Shown: piece by piece, positions 28,145 through 36,173 of the stretch
Position numbering within the stretch: the first letter of the stretch is position 1
How the letters are laid out: the number at the start of each line of letters is the position of its first letter
From: Proteobacteria bacterium 005FR1
Lineage (GTDB): Bacteria; Pseudomonadota; Gammaproteobacteria; Pseudomonadales; Cellvibrionaceae
NCBI GenBank assembly: GCA_026192395.1
Contig: WACF01000002.1
Span: 1-64,000 of the forward strand
DNA length: 64,000 bases
Direction of reading: 5' to 3'
Position numbers and translations under genes: made by a program
Notes under the pieces: model-generated
What the model saw: the letters and a program-made list of their open reading frames with translations, nothing else
What the model was told of the DNA's origin: nothing
The model's database searches: none

Positions 28145-29131
28145 GTGAAGCAGCAGGATTTCGAACACCAACACCAAGCCTTGTGGGAGCATCTGGAAGA
28201 GCTTCTTGCCACCGCCTCGATGAAAGAGACCGTTGGTGCTCTGCGCGGCCTTCCCGCCAACTACCGCCAGGTTTGCCACCATCTCGCCCTGGCCAAGCAC
28301 CGGCGCTACAGCCCCTTCCTCGTAGATCGCCTGAACGAGATCGTAGTCGCTTGCCACAATCTTCTTTATTCGCAAAGCGCGCGCTTTCGCTATCAGTGGC
28401 TGCGCTTTCTGCTGGTGGACTACCCCTGCGTATTGCACAACAATCGCCGCTTCATCTGGGCGGCGACTTTTCTGTTCGTTGGACCTTTCATCGCTCTCGG
28501 GCTGCTTTGCTACTTTGATCCGGACTTCATCTACTCAGTGATGGACTGGGAGCAGGTGCGCCAGATGGAGAGCATGTACGATCCCGCCGCGCGTGTCCTC
28601 GGTCGCGAGCGGGAAGCGGATACCGATCTGCTGATGTTCGGCCACTACATACAAAACAACATCGGCATCGCCTTCCGGGAGTTTGCCGGCGGGATTTTTT
28701 TTGGTGTGATCACCGTGGTGGTGCTGATCTTCAATGGTGTGGTGCTGGGCGCAGTGACCGGACATCTTACCCAGCTTGGCTATATATCCACTTTTTATCC
28801 TTTTGTGATCGGCCACGGTTCTTTTGAGCTGACCGCGATCGTGCTGAGCGGGGCCGCGGGGCTGAAGCTCGGAATGGCTCTGATCGATCCGGGCTCTGCG
28901 ATGCGGCTGGCCGCGCTTCGCACAGCGGGTCGCGAGGCCGTGCAAATTGTTCTGGGTGCCGCGGTCATGCTGCTGATTGCTGCTTTCCTCGAAGCCTTTT
29001 GGTCCTCCAAGGCGAGCCTGTCGATCCCATTGAAAATAGGCGTCGGTGCGCTGCTTTGGATTCTGGTATTGGGCTACCTCATGTTCGCCGGGCGAAGTCA
29101 CCGGCGAGCGGGTGCGGACTCGGTGAACTGA
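28145..29131 (+). CDS. SpoIIM-like (stage II sporulation protein M family) membrane protein
   Basis: A 328-residue protein. The frame is open from 28004, but the GTG at 28145 follows AGAGGAA at good spacing, lies just after the RDD stop and gives the expected MKQQDFEHQHQALWEHLEEL. A soluble helical N-terminal part (about 120 residues) is followed by five or so membrane segments with the family motif YIQNNIGIAFREFAGGIFFG. The name does not imply sporulation; in Gram-negative bacteria the family occurs in MoxR clusters. The next gene starts one base after its stop. Confidence 0.88.
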   Translation: MKQQDFEHQHQALWEHLEELLATASMKETVGALRGLPANYRQVCHHLALAKHRRYSPFLVDRLNEIVVACHNLLYSQSARFRYQWLRFLLVDYPCVLHNNRRFIWAATFLFVGPFIALGLLCYFDPDFIYSVMDWEQVRQMESMYDPAARVLGREREADTDLLMFGHYIQNNIGIAFREFAGGIFFGVITVVVLIFNGVVLGAVTGHLTQLGYISTFYPFVIGHGSFELTAIVLSGAAGLKLGMALIDPGSAMRLAALRTAGREAVQIVLGAAVMLLIAAFLEAFWSSKASLSIPLKIGVGALLWILVLGYLMFAGRSHRRAGADSVN

Positions 29132-29132
29132 C

Positions 29133-30725
29133 GTGGATCTGTCGAAGCTCAAGTTCGATCCGCGCCTGCGCAATGGCTGGCAAGCCATTGATCTGGGCTT
29201 TGCAATGGCCCGCCAGTGGTGGTGGCCCAGCTTTCTGGTATGGATGATTCCAGCTCTCGCGCTCTACGCCTTGCTGAGCTTCCTGTTGGTCGACGCTCTT
29301 TTTCTCTTGCCCATCATCATCTGGTGGCTAAAGCCCTTATGGGATCGCCTGCCTTTGATGATGGGCAGTCGCGCGTTGTTCGGCGAGGCGCTCAACGTCG
29401 CGGCGACGCTGCGCCAAAGTCCCAAAATCTTTTGGATCGATTTGCTTCCCAGTCTTACCTGGCGCCGCTTCAGCCCGACGCGCTCATTTGATCTTCCCGT
29501 CACCGCGCTGGAAGGTTTGCGCGGCGAGGAGCGCAGCCGCCGTCTGGCGGTTCTGCACCAGAACTACAGTAATGCGGCCAGCTGGCTGACGGTGGTGTTG
29601 GTGCACGTGGAAGGCTTTCTCGGTCTCGGCTTCTGGTCGATGGCTGCCTTGTTCATCCCGCCTGAGCTGAACGTCAGCTGGTTTGCACTTGCCAGCTCGG
29701 ACGGAACGTTGGTGATGCACTTTTCGAACCTGATCACCTTTGCTGCTATGGCCTTGGTTGCGCCGTTTTATACGCTCGCGGGATTCGCACTCTATATCTG
29801 CCGGCGGGTGCAGCTCGAAGGCTGGGACATCGAGATTCGCTTTCGCCACCTGGTGGAAAAACATCAGCAACCTGAGAAGCTCGCGCCCGGTCGCAAGGTC
29901 GCCGCTTGGCTGCTTCCGCTCACCGTCTGCATGGGGCTTTGGGGTCAGACTGGGGATAGCTGGGCCCAGCAGGTGGCGAATCAATCTTCGCTCATCGAAG
30001 ACTATTACCGGCAGCTCGATAATCACGCTCCGGCCGCCGAATCCAAGCAGCAGGTTATGGAAGTGCTCGGCGGTGAAGACTTTCATCGCATCGAAATGGA
30101 GCAGGGCTGGCGGCTGAAAAGGGCGGGCGAAGGGGAAGCCGGAGCCGAAAGTATGCCGGAGTGGCTGTTGTGGTTCGCCGATGTCATCGACTGGCTCCAA
30201 ACAATCGCCTCGCCCTTGCGCGACATCTTCGGCGGCTTCGCGACCGGTTTTCAGTTGCTGCTGTGGATTGTCGTCATCGCTCTGGTGGCGTGGCTGCTCT
30301 ATCGCTATCGCAATGGTTTGATATCTCTGCTTAGCTTGCCCGCGAAACGTAAAACCGCGGCGCAGCCCGATGTTCTGTTCGGTCTCGACATCCGCAAGGA
30401 GAGCATCCCTGAGGACGTTTGCAAGCGCGTTCGGCAGTGGTGGTCTGAAGGACGGCACCGCGATGCGTTGGGTCTTCTCTATCGGGCCACTTTGTCGCGG
30501 TTGGTTCATCAGTTTGCTTTCGAGTTTCACGCCGGCTACACCGAGCAGGAATGCGTCGCGGTGGTCAGTCGCGGCGATAATCGCGATCTGAGTGATTATG
30601 TTTCGCGGCTCACCCGAAGCTGGCAGCAGCTCGCTTATGCTCATCGGTTGCCGGAAGCGGCGCAAGTGGATGCCTTGTGCAGCCAGTGGCAAGGATTGTT
30701 CGGGGAGCTGCGAGATGCGCGTTAA
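29133..30725 (+). CDS. DUF4129-containing membrane protein
   Basis: A 530-residue protein of unknown function. It has membrane segments in the N-terminal half (about 30-60, 165-185 and 205-240), another near 255-270 that may resemble an internal signal, a periplasmic stretch, and a final segment (LLLWIVVIALVAWLLYRYR). The C-terminal cytoplasmic 120 residues match DUF4129 (KRVRQWWSEGRHRDALGLLY, SRLVHQFAFEF). The start is GTG. It overlaps the next gene by 11 bases. DUF4129 proteins recur beside MoxR and DUF58 genes. Confidence 0.82.
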   Translation: MDLSKLKFDPRLRNGWQAIDLGFAMARQWWWPSFLVWMIPALALYALLSFLLVDALFLLPIIIWWLKPLWDRLPLMMGSRALFGEALNVAATLRQSPKIFWIDLLPSLTWRRFSPTRSFDLPVTALEGLRGEERSRRLAVLHQNYSNAASWLTVVLVHVEGFLGLGFWSMAALFIPPELNVSWFALASSDGTLVMHFSNLITFAAMALVAPFYTLAGFALYICRRVQLEGWDIEIRFRHLVEKHQQPEKLAPGRKVAAWLLPLTVCMGLWGQTGDSWAQQVANQSSLIEDYYRQLDNHAPAAESKQQVMEVLGGEDFHRIEMEQGWRLKRAGEGEAGAESMPEWLLWFADVIDWLQTIASPLRDIFGGFATGFQLLLWIVVIALVAWLLYRYRNGLISLLSLPAKRKTAAQPDVLFGLDIRKESIPEDVCKRVRQWWSEGRHRDALGLLYRATLSRLVHQFAFEFHAGYTEQECVAVVSRGDNRDLSDYVSRLTRSWQQLAYAHRLPEAAQVDALCSQWQGLFGELRDAR

Positions 30726-32010
30726 GCTCTGGTATCTCTTGTTCGCCGCAGTGGCCGCCGGTTTACTCTACATGCTGAGCACAGTTTTCGAGCGCTACGA
30801 GGAGCCAGTGGATCGAGGCTGGAGCGAAGCGGCGCTGCGAAATCCTTTTCTCGCCGCGGTGCAGTTCCTCGAACGCGGCCAGGTGCCAGCCGAAGGCAGC
30901 GATCGGCTTGATGTTCTCGATGAGCTCAGCACCGATACAACCCTCGTCATCGGCAACGCCAATCATGTGCTGACCGAGCAAAAAGCGGCCGAGCTGCTGA
31001 CGTGGATGGAACGCGGCGGACACATCATCGTAGCCGCGCAGTTTTCCGCTGACGAGCAGGCCGATGTCCTGCTCTCGCGCTTCAAAATAAGCAAGCACCC
31101 CCTCGAACAGGAAGAGGACGAAACGGAGGAAGACAAGCCGCTGCGGGATGTATTGCTTGAGGCCAGCGAACAGGCCAAGCGTGAAACCGAGAGAGCGCGT
31201 TTGCAGGACGACGCACTGAAACAGCAACTCGGCACTCAAGAACGAATTCGGATGCAGGAAGGCCTCGCCAAGGAACTGGATCTATCCTCAATAGCATTCG
31301 ATGGCCTCGATTATCGACTCACCGCCGACTTCAGCGGCAGCGGTTCGCTCAGTCATCCATGGCTCTATCTGGAAGAGGGAGAAGAGTACGACGGCTATCG
31401 GCCCTTCTATTGGGCGGGCAACGAGGCGGCGATCACCTTCATGCAGTTGAACGTCGGCGACGGCATGCTCACGGTGATGGCGGACCTCAACGTCTGGACC
31501 TCCAGCCAGCTGGGATTCTTCGATCACGCTTACCTGCTGCAGATACTGGCAGAAAATTCGGAGAAGGTCGTATTTCTCTACGGCGCTGTGGTTCCCAGTC
31601 TGCTCGATCTGCTTTGGCGACACTATTCCGAATTTAGCATCGCTCTGGTAATCCTGCTCGCAGCCTGGATCCTGTCTCGCGTGCGGCGTTTCGGGCCGCT
31701 GCTTGAATTGCAAACCGGCGGCCGTCGCTCCTATCGGGAGCATGTGCAGGCGGTCGGTAATTTTCTTTGGCGACAACAAATGGCCGAGGAACTGATGAAG
31801 GCCGTTCGCGAAGACATCTGGAAGCAGTTGCACAGGCGCTATCCCGACGCTCGCCAATCGAACGACGAAGCCATGCTGCACCGTCTCGCACTGGCCGCCA
31901 GCCGCAGCGCCGACAGTCTTCGCAACCTGATGCTGGGGCCGGTGCCCGCCGAAGAATTTCGCTTCTACCAATCCGTAAAAACCTTGCAGGAAATCAGGAA
32001 GGCTCTATGA
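30715..32010 (+). CDS. DUF4350-containing membrane protein
   Basis: A 431-residue protein. The ATG at 30715 overlaps the preceding gene by 11 bases and gives the expected signal-anchor MRVKLWYLLFAAVAAGLLYM; the frame is open further upstream. The periplasmic part contains the DUF4350 region (RNPFLAAVQFLERGQVPAEG, LLTWMERGGHIIVAAQF) and a highly acidic insert (EQEEDETEEDKPLRDV). A second membrane helix near 305-325 (FSIALVILLAAWILSRVRRF) leads to a cytoplasmic tail. Its stop overlaps the MoxR start as ATGA. It may sense or bind a periplasmic ligand. Confidence 0.82.
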   Translation: MRVKLWYLLFAAVAAGLLYMLSTVFERYEEPVDRGWSEAALRNPFLAAVQFLERGQVPAEGSDRLDVLDELSTDTTLVIGNANHVLTEQKAAELLTWMERGGHIIVAAQFSADEQADVLLSRFKISKHPLEQEEDETEEDKPLRDVLLEASEQAKRETERARLQDDALKQQLGTQERIRMQEGLAKELDLSSIAFDGLDYRLTADFSGSGSLSHPWLYLEEGEEYDGYRPFYWAGNEAAITFMQLNVGDGMLTVMADLNVWTSSQLGFFDHAYLLQILAENSEKVVFLYGAVVPSLLDLLWRHYSEFSIALVILLAAWILSRVRRFGPLLELQTGGRRSYREHVQAVGNFLWRQQMAEELMKAVREDIWKQLHRRYPDARQSNDEAMLHRLALAASRSADSLRNLMLGPVPAEEFRFYQSVKTLQEIRKAL

Positions 32011-33035
32011 CTGACATGAAGGACGATGCCGCTATCGAGGACGCCGCTATCGACGCAACGCCCAGCAGCCAGGCGCAGGCGATTCGCATCGCCAACCAAC
32101 GCCTTCAGCAAATTCGCGAGCGCATCAACGCCGTTTTGGTGGGGCAGCAAGACGTGGTGGACCAGGTGCTGGTGGCGCTACTAAGCAATGGCCACGTGCT
32201 GCTGGAAGGCATTCCCGGCCTCGGTAAAACTTTGCTGGTACGGGCATTGGCAAGGTGTTTTGGCGGTCAGTTCAAGCGCATTCAATTCACCCCCGACTTG
32301 ATGCCGGCGGACATTACCGGCCATGCGATGTACAACATGGCAGATGGCAAATTCCGTATTCGTCGCGGGCCAGTGTTTACCAATCTGCTGCTCGCCGATG
32401 AAATCAATCGCTCGCCCGCAAAAACCCAGGCAGCGCTGCTGGAAGCCATGCAGGAAAAACAGATCACAATCGAGGGTGAGGCCCTCAAGCTCACCGAGCC
32501 ATTCATGGTCTTCGCTACCCAAAACCCGATCGAACAAGAAGGCACTTACCCCTTGCCCGAGGCGGAGCTGGATCGCTTTCTGTTGAAAGTACTGATCGAC
32601 TACCCCAGTCACGAAGACGAACTGCTTCTTACCCGGCAGGTCTCGCGCGCTCCGGTGGACGACCTGCTTGCCGGCGAAGAGAAAGCGGCGATCATCAGCG
32701 CCGAAGACGTACTCCGGCTGCAGAAGATTGCGAGCACGATCACCATCGACGACAAGGTGCTGGACTACGCCGTGCGTCTCGTGCGCGCCACTCGCGAAAG
32801 CACCGCCATCGTCAAAGGCGCCGGCCCGCGAGCGAGCATAGCACTGGTCCGCGCCGCGCGAGCGAACGCCTTGCTGCGCGGCGAGGAATTCGTACTTCCG
32901 GACGATGTGAAGGCGATGGCGCTCCCAGTTATGCGCCACCGAGTCATCCTCGCGGCAGATATGGAAATAGACGGTCAGACCGCCGACAGTGTGCTGCATC
33001 AGCTGCTGGAAACCGTCGACGCGCCCCGCCAATGA
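32007..33035 (+). CDS. MoxR-family AAA+ ATPase
   Basis: A 342-residue ATPase of the MoxR chaperone family, which works with vWA-type proteins in assembly or metal insertion. The frame is open upstream, but the ATG at 32007 overlaps the preceding stop and starts MTDMKDDAAIED. Walker A is GIPGLGKT (68-75), Walker B LLLADEIN with Asp131-Glu132, sensor 1 ATQNPIEQEGTYPLPEAELD (about 170-190), and the arginine-finger region ELDRFLLKV follows. Its stop overlaps the DUF58 start by four bases, so the two products are probably made in fixed ratio. Confidence 0.95.
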   Translation: MTDMKDDAAIEDAAIDATPSSQAQAIRIANQRLQQIRERINAVLVGQQDVVDQVLVALLSNGHVLLEGIPGLGKTLLVRALARCFGGQFKRIQFTPDLMPADITGHAMYNMADGKFRIRRGPVFTNLLLADEINRSPAKTQAALLEAMQEKQITIEGEALKLTEPFMVFATQNPIEQEGTYPLPEAELDRFLLKVLIDYPSHEDELLLTRQVSRAPVDDLLAGEEKAAIISAEDVLRLQKIASTITIDDKVLDYAVRLVRATRESTAIVKGAGPRASIALVRAARANALLRGEEFVLPDDVKAMALPVMRHRVILAADMEIDGQTADSVLHQLLETVDAPRQ

Positions 33036-34360
33036 GACCGAGCCCCCTAGCGCTGATGGTTCTCGCCTCGCTCGCAGGGCTCGCCTTGGGGCTCGCGCTG
33101 TTGCGCCAGTTTGTTCCAACGCTCTACAGTGATTGGCTGCTTTACGGCTGGTGGTTTGCTTTCGCGCTACTCGGTTTGTTGCTGCTCGCGGATACGCTGG
33201 GACTTCGCAGGCGTGAAGTCGACGTGGAGCGCATTCTGCCCGGCAGTTTCGCCGTGGGGGTGGGCAACAAGGTTCACATCCGGCTGCAAAACCTCACCAA
33301 TAGAGATTTGAAGGTAGCGGTCGCCGACCACCACCCGTCACAGATCAAGGCAGACAATCTGCCGTTTTCCCTGATGCTGCCAGCCGGCGAAGCCGCCGAG
33401 CTGACCTACTTGGCGGTGCCGCAAAAGCGTGGCGACGCGCACTTCGGCGATGTGGATCTGCGCATCCGTTCGGGTTTCGGATTATGGGAGTATCGCCGTC
33501 GCTTTCCACAAGCAGCTTTAGTGAAGGTCTACCCCAACTTCACCGCAATCAGCCAGTTCGAGCAACTCGGCCACCAACAGCAGATCGCCCAGCTCGGCGT
33601 GCACCGCATGCAGCGGCGCGGTCAGGGCATGGACTTTCATCAACTGCGCGACTATCGCGATGGCGACGTGTCCCGGCAAATCGACTGGAATGCAAGCTCC
33701 CGTCGCCGCAAAATGATCTCCCGCGATTATCAGGACGAGCGCGACCAGGACATCATCTTCCTGCTCGACTGCGGCCGCCGCATGCGCGCCAAGGATGCCG
33801 AGCTCAGTCACTTCGACCACTGCCTCAACAGCTTGCTATTGATGTCCTACGTAGCCCTGCGCCAGGGCGACGCCATCGGCATGCTCAGCTTCGCCGGCGA
33901 ACAACGCTGGCTTGCACCCATCAAGGGCAAGAACAATATCAACGTGCTGCTCAACAATGTCTACGATCTGCACTCCGGCACCGACACCAGCGACCTCGTG
34001 GAAGCCGCCAGCGAACTGATGCAACGCCACCGCAAACGCGCATTGGTGGTGATCATGAGCAACCTGCGCGAAGAAGATGCCGAAGACATCACTCTCGCCA
34101 CCCGCGTCCTCGCCAAAAAGCACCTGGTGCTGGTGGCAAGTCTGCGCGAATCCTTTCTCGACGAAGCCCGGCAAACGCCAGTGACCGATCTCGAATCCAG
34201 CCTCGTCTACTGCGAAACCACTGACCTCATGGCGCACCGCAACAAGCTCCTTCAAACATTGCGCGGCAAGGGAGTAGTCGTGACGGATTCAGTCCCGCAA
34301 TCTATGCATATCCAACTCGTGAACGAATACTGGGCCTTGAAGCGGAGTGGAAGGATCTAG
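33032..34360 (+). CDS. DUF58 (vWA-like) protein
   Basis: A 442-residue partner of MoxR. Two N-terminal membrane helices lie at about 8-28 and 38-56. A beta-rich segment (VGVGNKVHIRLQNLTNRDLK) precedes the DUF58 signature DFHQLRDYRDGDVSRQIDWN near 205-225. A vWA-like domain follows, whose first metal-site motif reads DCGRRM rather than DxSxS, a common variant in this family. It is the last gene of the operon; a REP-type repeat and terminator follow. The usual role proposed is presenting substrates to the ATPase at the membrane. Confidence 0.92.
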   Translation: MRPSPLALMVLASLAGLALGLALLRQFVPTLYSDWLLYGWWFAFALLGLLLLADTLGLRRREVDVERILPGSFAVGVGNKVHIRLQNLTNRDLKVAVADHHPSQIKADNLPFSLMLPAGEAAELTYLAVPQKRGDAHFGDVDLRIRSGFGLWEYRRRFPQAALVKVYPNFTAISQFEQLGHQQQIAQLGVHRMQRRGQGMDFHQLRDYRDGDVSRQIDWNASSRRRKMISRDYQDERDQDIIFLLDCGRRMRAKDAELSHFDHCLNSLLLMSYVALRQGDAIGMLSFAGEQRWLAPIKGKNNINVLLNNVYDLHSGTDTSDLVEAASELMQRHRKRALVVIMSNLREEDAEDITLATRVLAKKHLVLVASLRESFLDEARQTPVTDLESSLVYCETTDLMAHRNKLLQTLRGKGVVVTDSVPQSMHIQLVNEYWALKRSGRI

Positions 34361-34402
34361 GTGCTGAGCTGAAGCACAGAGCGAACTCAGATCCTTTACC
34401 GC

Positions 34403-34492
34403 CGTCATCCGGCGAAGGCCGGAATCTACCTGTTACCCATGTGCCCGGTCAGTACCTTCCAACAATGGATTCCGGCCTTCGCCGGAATGACG
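34403..34492. repeat. REP-type inverted repeat pair (REPIN-like)
   Basis: Two inverted copies of a repeat flank about 40 bases. The left copy is CGTCATCCGGCGAAGGCCGG followed by AATCT; the right is GGATTCCGGCCTTCGCCGG followed by AATGACG. Each copy contains its own small palindrome CCGGC-GAAG-GCCGG. The whole folds into a long hairpin. Such paired REP elements are usually dispersed in many copies between genes and are mobilised by RAYT transposases. No RAYT gene is in the window. Confidence 0.75.
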
Positions 34493-34543
34493 CTAGGGGG
34501 GACGGCAGAGGATACGGGGGAGAGAAGGTCCCGGTCGGAACAT

Positions 34544-34584
34544 AAAAAAGGGGCGCAACCCTGCGGTCGCGCCCCTTTGCTTTT
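34544..34584. terminator. Bidirectional terminator between DUF58 and PDFQGVW genes
   Basis: AAAGGGGCGC and GCGCCCCTTT are perfect 10-base arms around a 12-base loop, with a run of six As on the left and a GCTTTT tail on the right. It would stop transcripts from both the plus-strand operon and the convergent minus-strand gene. Confidence 0.85.
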
Positions 34585-34596
34585 CAAGCTAAGTTC

Positions 34597-35637
34597 CTAT
34601 TTATTCTTGGCGGCTTCCCTGGCCTTTTCCCGTTCTTCGGCGCGAGCGCCGGCGAGAATTCCTGGTAACGCATAGTTGCCTTCGTGGCAGGCGTACTCAA
34701 ATATTTGTTCGTCGTCCTTGGTGAAAATCATTTCGCCCTTCCAGGCTTGAGCGTAGTACAGCGGATCATCGACGGTGAATTCGTAAAGCAGCTCGTCGTC
34801 GGAGATCCGGGTAAAGCGTTCGATGACTTTGCCTTGCTGTGAGAGCGGAAAGGCGCCGCGTCGTTCCTGGATTGGATGCACATTACGGGTTTCCACAACC
34901 AGTGTGTCGCCCTCCCAGTGACCGATGGAGCTGCCGAACCATTCGCGTACATTCTTGTGACTGTGTTTTCCTTCGATATCGATGATGCGCACGTCGTGAT
35001 TCATTTCCACGTTGATCATCACGTGCTTTGGTGTCTGCACAAACTGATAGTGATTGTTGTACATCACGTTGTTCATGGGCGGTCCTGCGGAGCTGCCGAA
35101 GCTGATCAAGCAGCGGTCGCCCACCGGGCGTACCTCCGGGCCGTCATACATGCCCACACCGCCGCCGTCTTCATCGCCGCCTTGCAAGAAGGCCTGAGCG
35201 CGAACCATGCGGCCTTCCTTGGTGTAGGGAATCTGACCGTTTGCCGGTTCAACGATCCAGGAGGAGCGGTAGCTGCCTTTGATCTTCGCGTAGGTGCTGC
35301 CCGGATCGATCCAGAAATTGTTGTAGCCTTTTTGCGTATTGCCGTCGGTGGGAGCGCCCTCGTTCGGATCGGTGGGCTCGTTGTCTTCGCGCAGTCGACG
35401 GTTGTAGTAGGAGTTGTAGGTAATCTCGTCGATTTTTTCCGTCGGAATTACCAGGCTTTCGAACTCGGCAGGGCGCGTCATGCGAGTGAGCGAGGCGTTG
35501 CTCCAGACTCCCTGGAAGTCCGGAGTGCCGTCCGGCATGCGGGGCGGCTCATAATCTTCCGCCTGAACGAAGCCGATGCCGACGATCATCGCCAGTACTA
35601 TTGCTGCGCTGGGAAGCCATCGGGTCGGGTGGGTCAT
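34597..35637 (-). CDS. Secreted PDFQGVW-family protein, unknown function
   Basis: A 346-residue exported protein. The ATG at 35637 follows AGAGGAGAT; the frame is open ten codons further. The signal peptide spans about 1-26 (SAAIVLAMIVGIGFVQA). The mature protein begins with the motif PDFQGVWSN (39-47), which defines a large uncharacterised family common in marine and soil proteobacteria. The interior holds many Tyr, Asn and Gly residues and motifs such as GHWEGDTLVVET and RFTRISDDELLYEFTVDD, suggesting a beta-rich ligand-binding fold. It ends in a charged helix. No partner gene is obvious nearby. Confidence 0.75.
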   Translation of the reverse strand: MTHPTRWLPSAAIVLAMIVGIGFVQAEDYEPPRMPDGTPDFQGVWSNASLTRMTRPAEFESLVIPTEKIDEITYNSYYNRRLREDNEPTDPNEGAPTDGNTQKGYNNFWIDPGSTYAKIKGSYRSSWIVEPANGQIPYTKEGRMVRAQAFLQGGDEDGGGVGMYDGPEVRPVGDRCLISFGSSAGPPMNNVMYNNHYQFVQTPKHVMINVEMNHDVRIIDIEGKHSHKNVREWFGSSIGHWEGDTLVVETRNVHPIQERRGAFPLSQQGKVIERFTRISDDELLYEFTVDDPLYYAQAWKGEMIFTKDDEQIFEYACHEGNYALPGILAGARAEEREKAREAAKNK

Positions 35638-35725
35638 ACGATCTCCTCTAATCGTCGCATCATGCACCAGCAGATCGTATGCCGCCGGTCGGCTCGCCTG
35701 TTCTTGTAAAGAGCCTGTGGAGAAA

Positions 35726-35760
35726 ACTAGCGGATTCCCCGAGTTTCCTGGGGAGCTAGT
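35726..35760. other. Inverted repeat upstream of the PDFQGVW gene
   Basis: ACTAGC-N4-TCCCC and GGGGA-GCTAGT are complementary arms with a nine-base loop, 89-123 bases upstream of the start at 35637. It may be an operator or a hairpin in the leader. Within the same 271-base gap the 10-mer GGGCATGTGA occurs twice in tandem (35884-35903). Nothing else is seen there. Confidence 0.4.
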
Positions 35761-35908
35761 CTAACTTCTCCGGACGCTCAGTCTAGATTCGCAGGCGGTA
35801 AAACAGGGTAAATTTTTATTATGGTTTGTGCGTTTTCTGATCAGCGTCAAAAGCTGGCGGGAACGGCATTCGGGAGGCGAGCAGGGCATGTGAGGGCATG
35901 TGAGCTCG

Positions 35909-36115
35909 CTAACGCCGGAATAGAAAGCTGATCAGGCTCAGTAGTATGCTGACGATGATCATACTGGTGATCGGAAAGTAGAAAGCGCTGTTTTCCCGCT
36001 CGATGCGGATGTCGCCGGGAAGGCGACCAAACCAGCTCAAGGCATTGGGAAAATAGTGGAGCACCACACCGATGAGCAGTGCGACGATGCCGATGGCGAT
36101 AAAGACCTTTGCCAT
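35909..36115 (-). CDS. DUF2905 family small membrane protein
   Basis: A 68-residue protein with two membrane helices (FIAIGIVALLIGVVLHY and ITSMIIVSILLSLISFLF) separated by FGRLPGDIRIERENSAFYFP, the hallmark loop of DUF2905. Function unknown; the family is widespread and often encoded beside unrelated genes. A good AGGAGGGAC lies before the ATG. It is 58 bases downstream of the Bcr/CflA gene on the same strand. Confidence 0.88.
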   Translation of the reverse strand: MAKVFIAIGIVALLIGVVLHYFPNALSWFGRLPGDIRIERENSAFYFPITSMIIVSILLSLISFLFRR

Positions 36116-36173
36116 TGTCCCTCCTGGTTGGCTTGCAAGGCGACAGAACGCCGGAGTATACGAAGCCCTGAGA

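Noticed and set aside
29484-30692. 402-codon minus-strand frame opposite the DUF4129 gene
   Set aside because: It is antisense to a gene in a tightly overlapped operon and has shadow-like composition; no domain recognised.
32181-33119. 312-codon minus-strand frame opposite moxR
   Set aside because: Antisense to a clear AAA+ ATPase whose motifs are all intact; no supporting start site.
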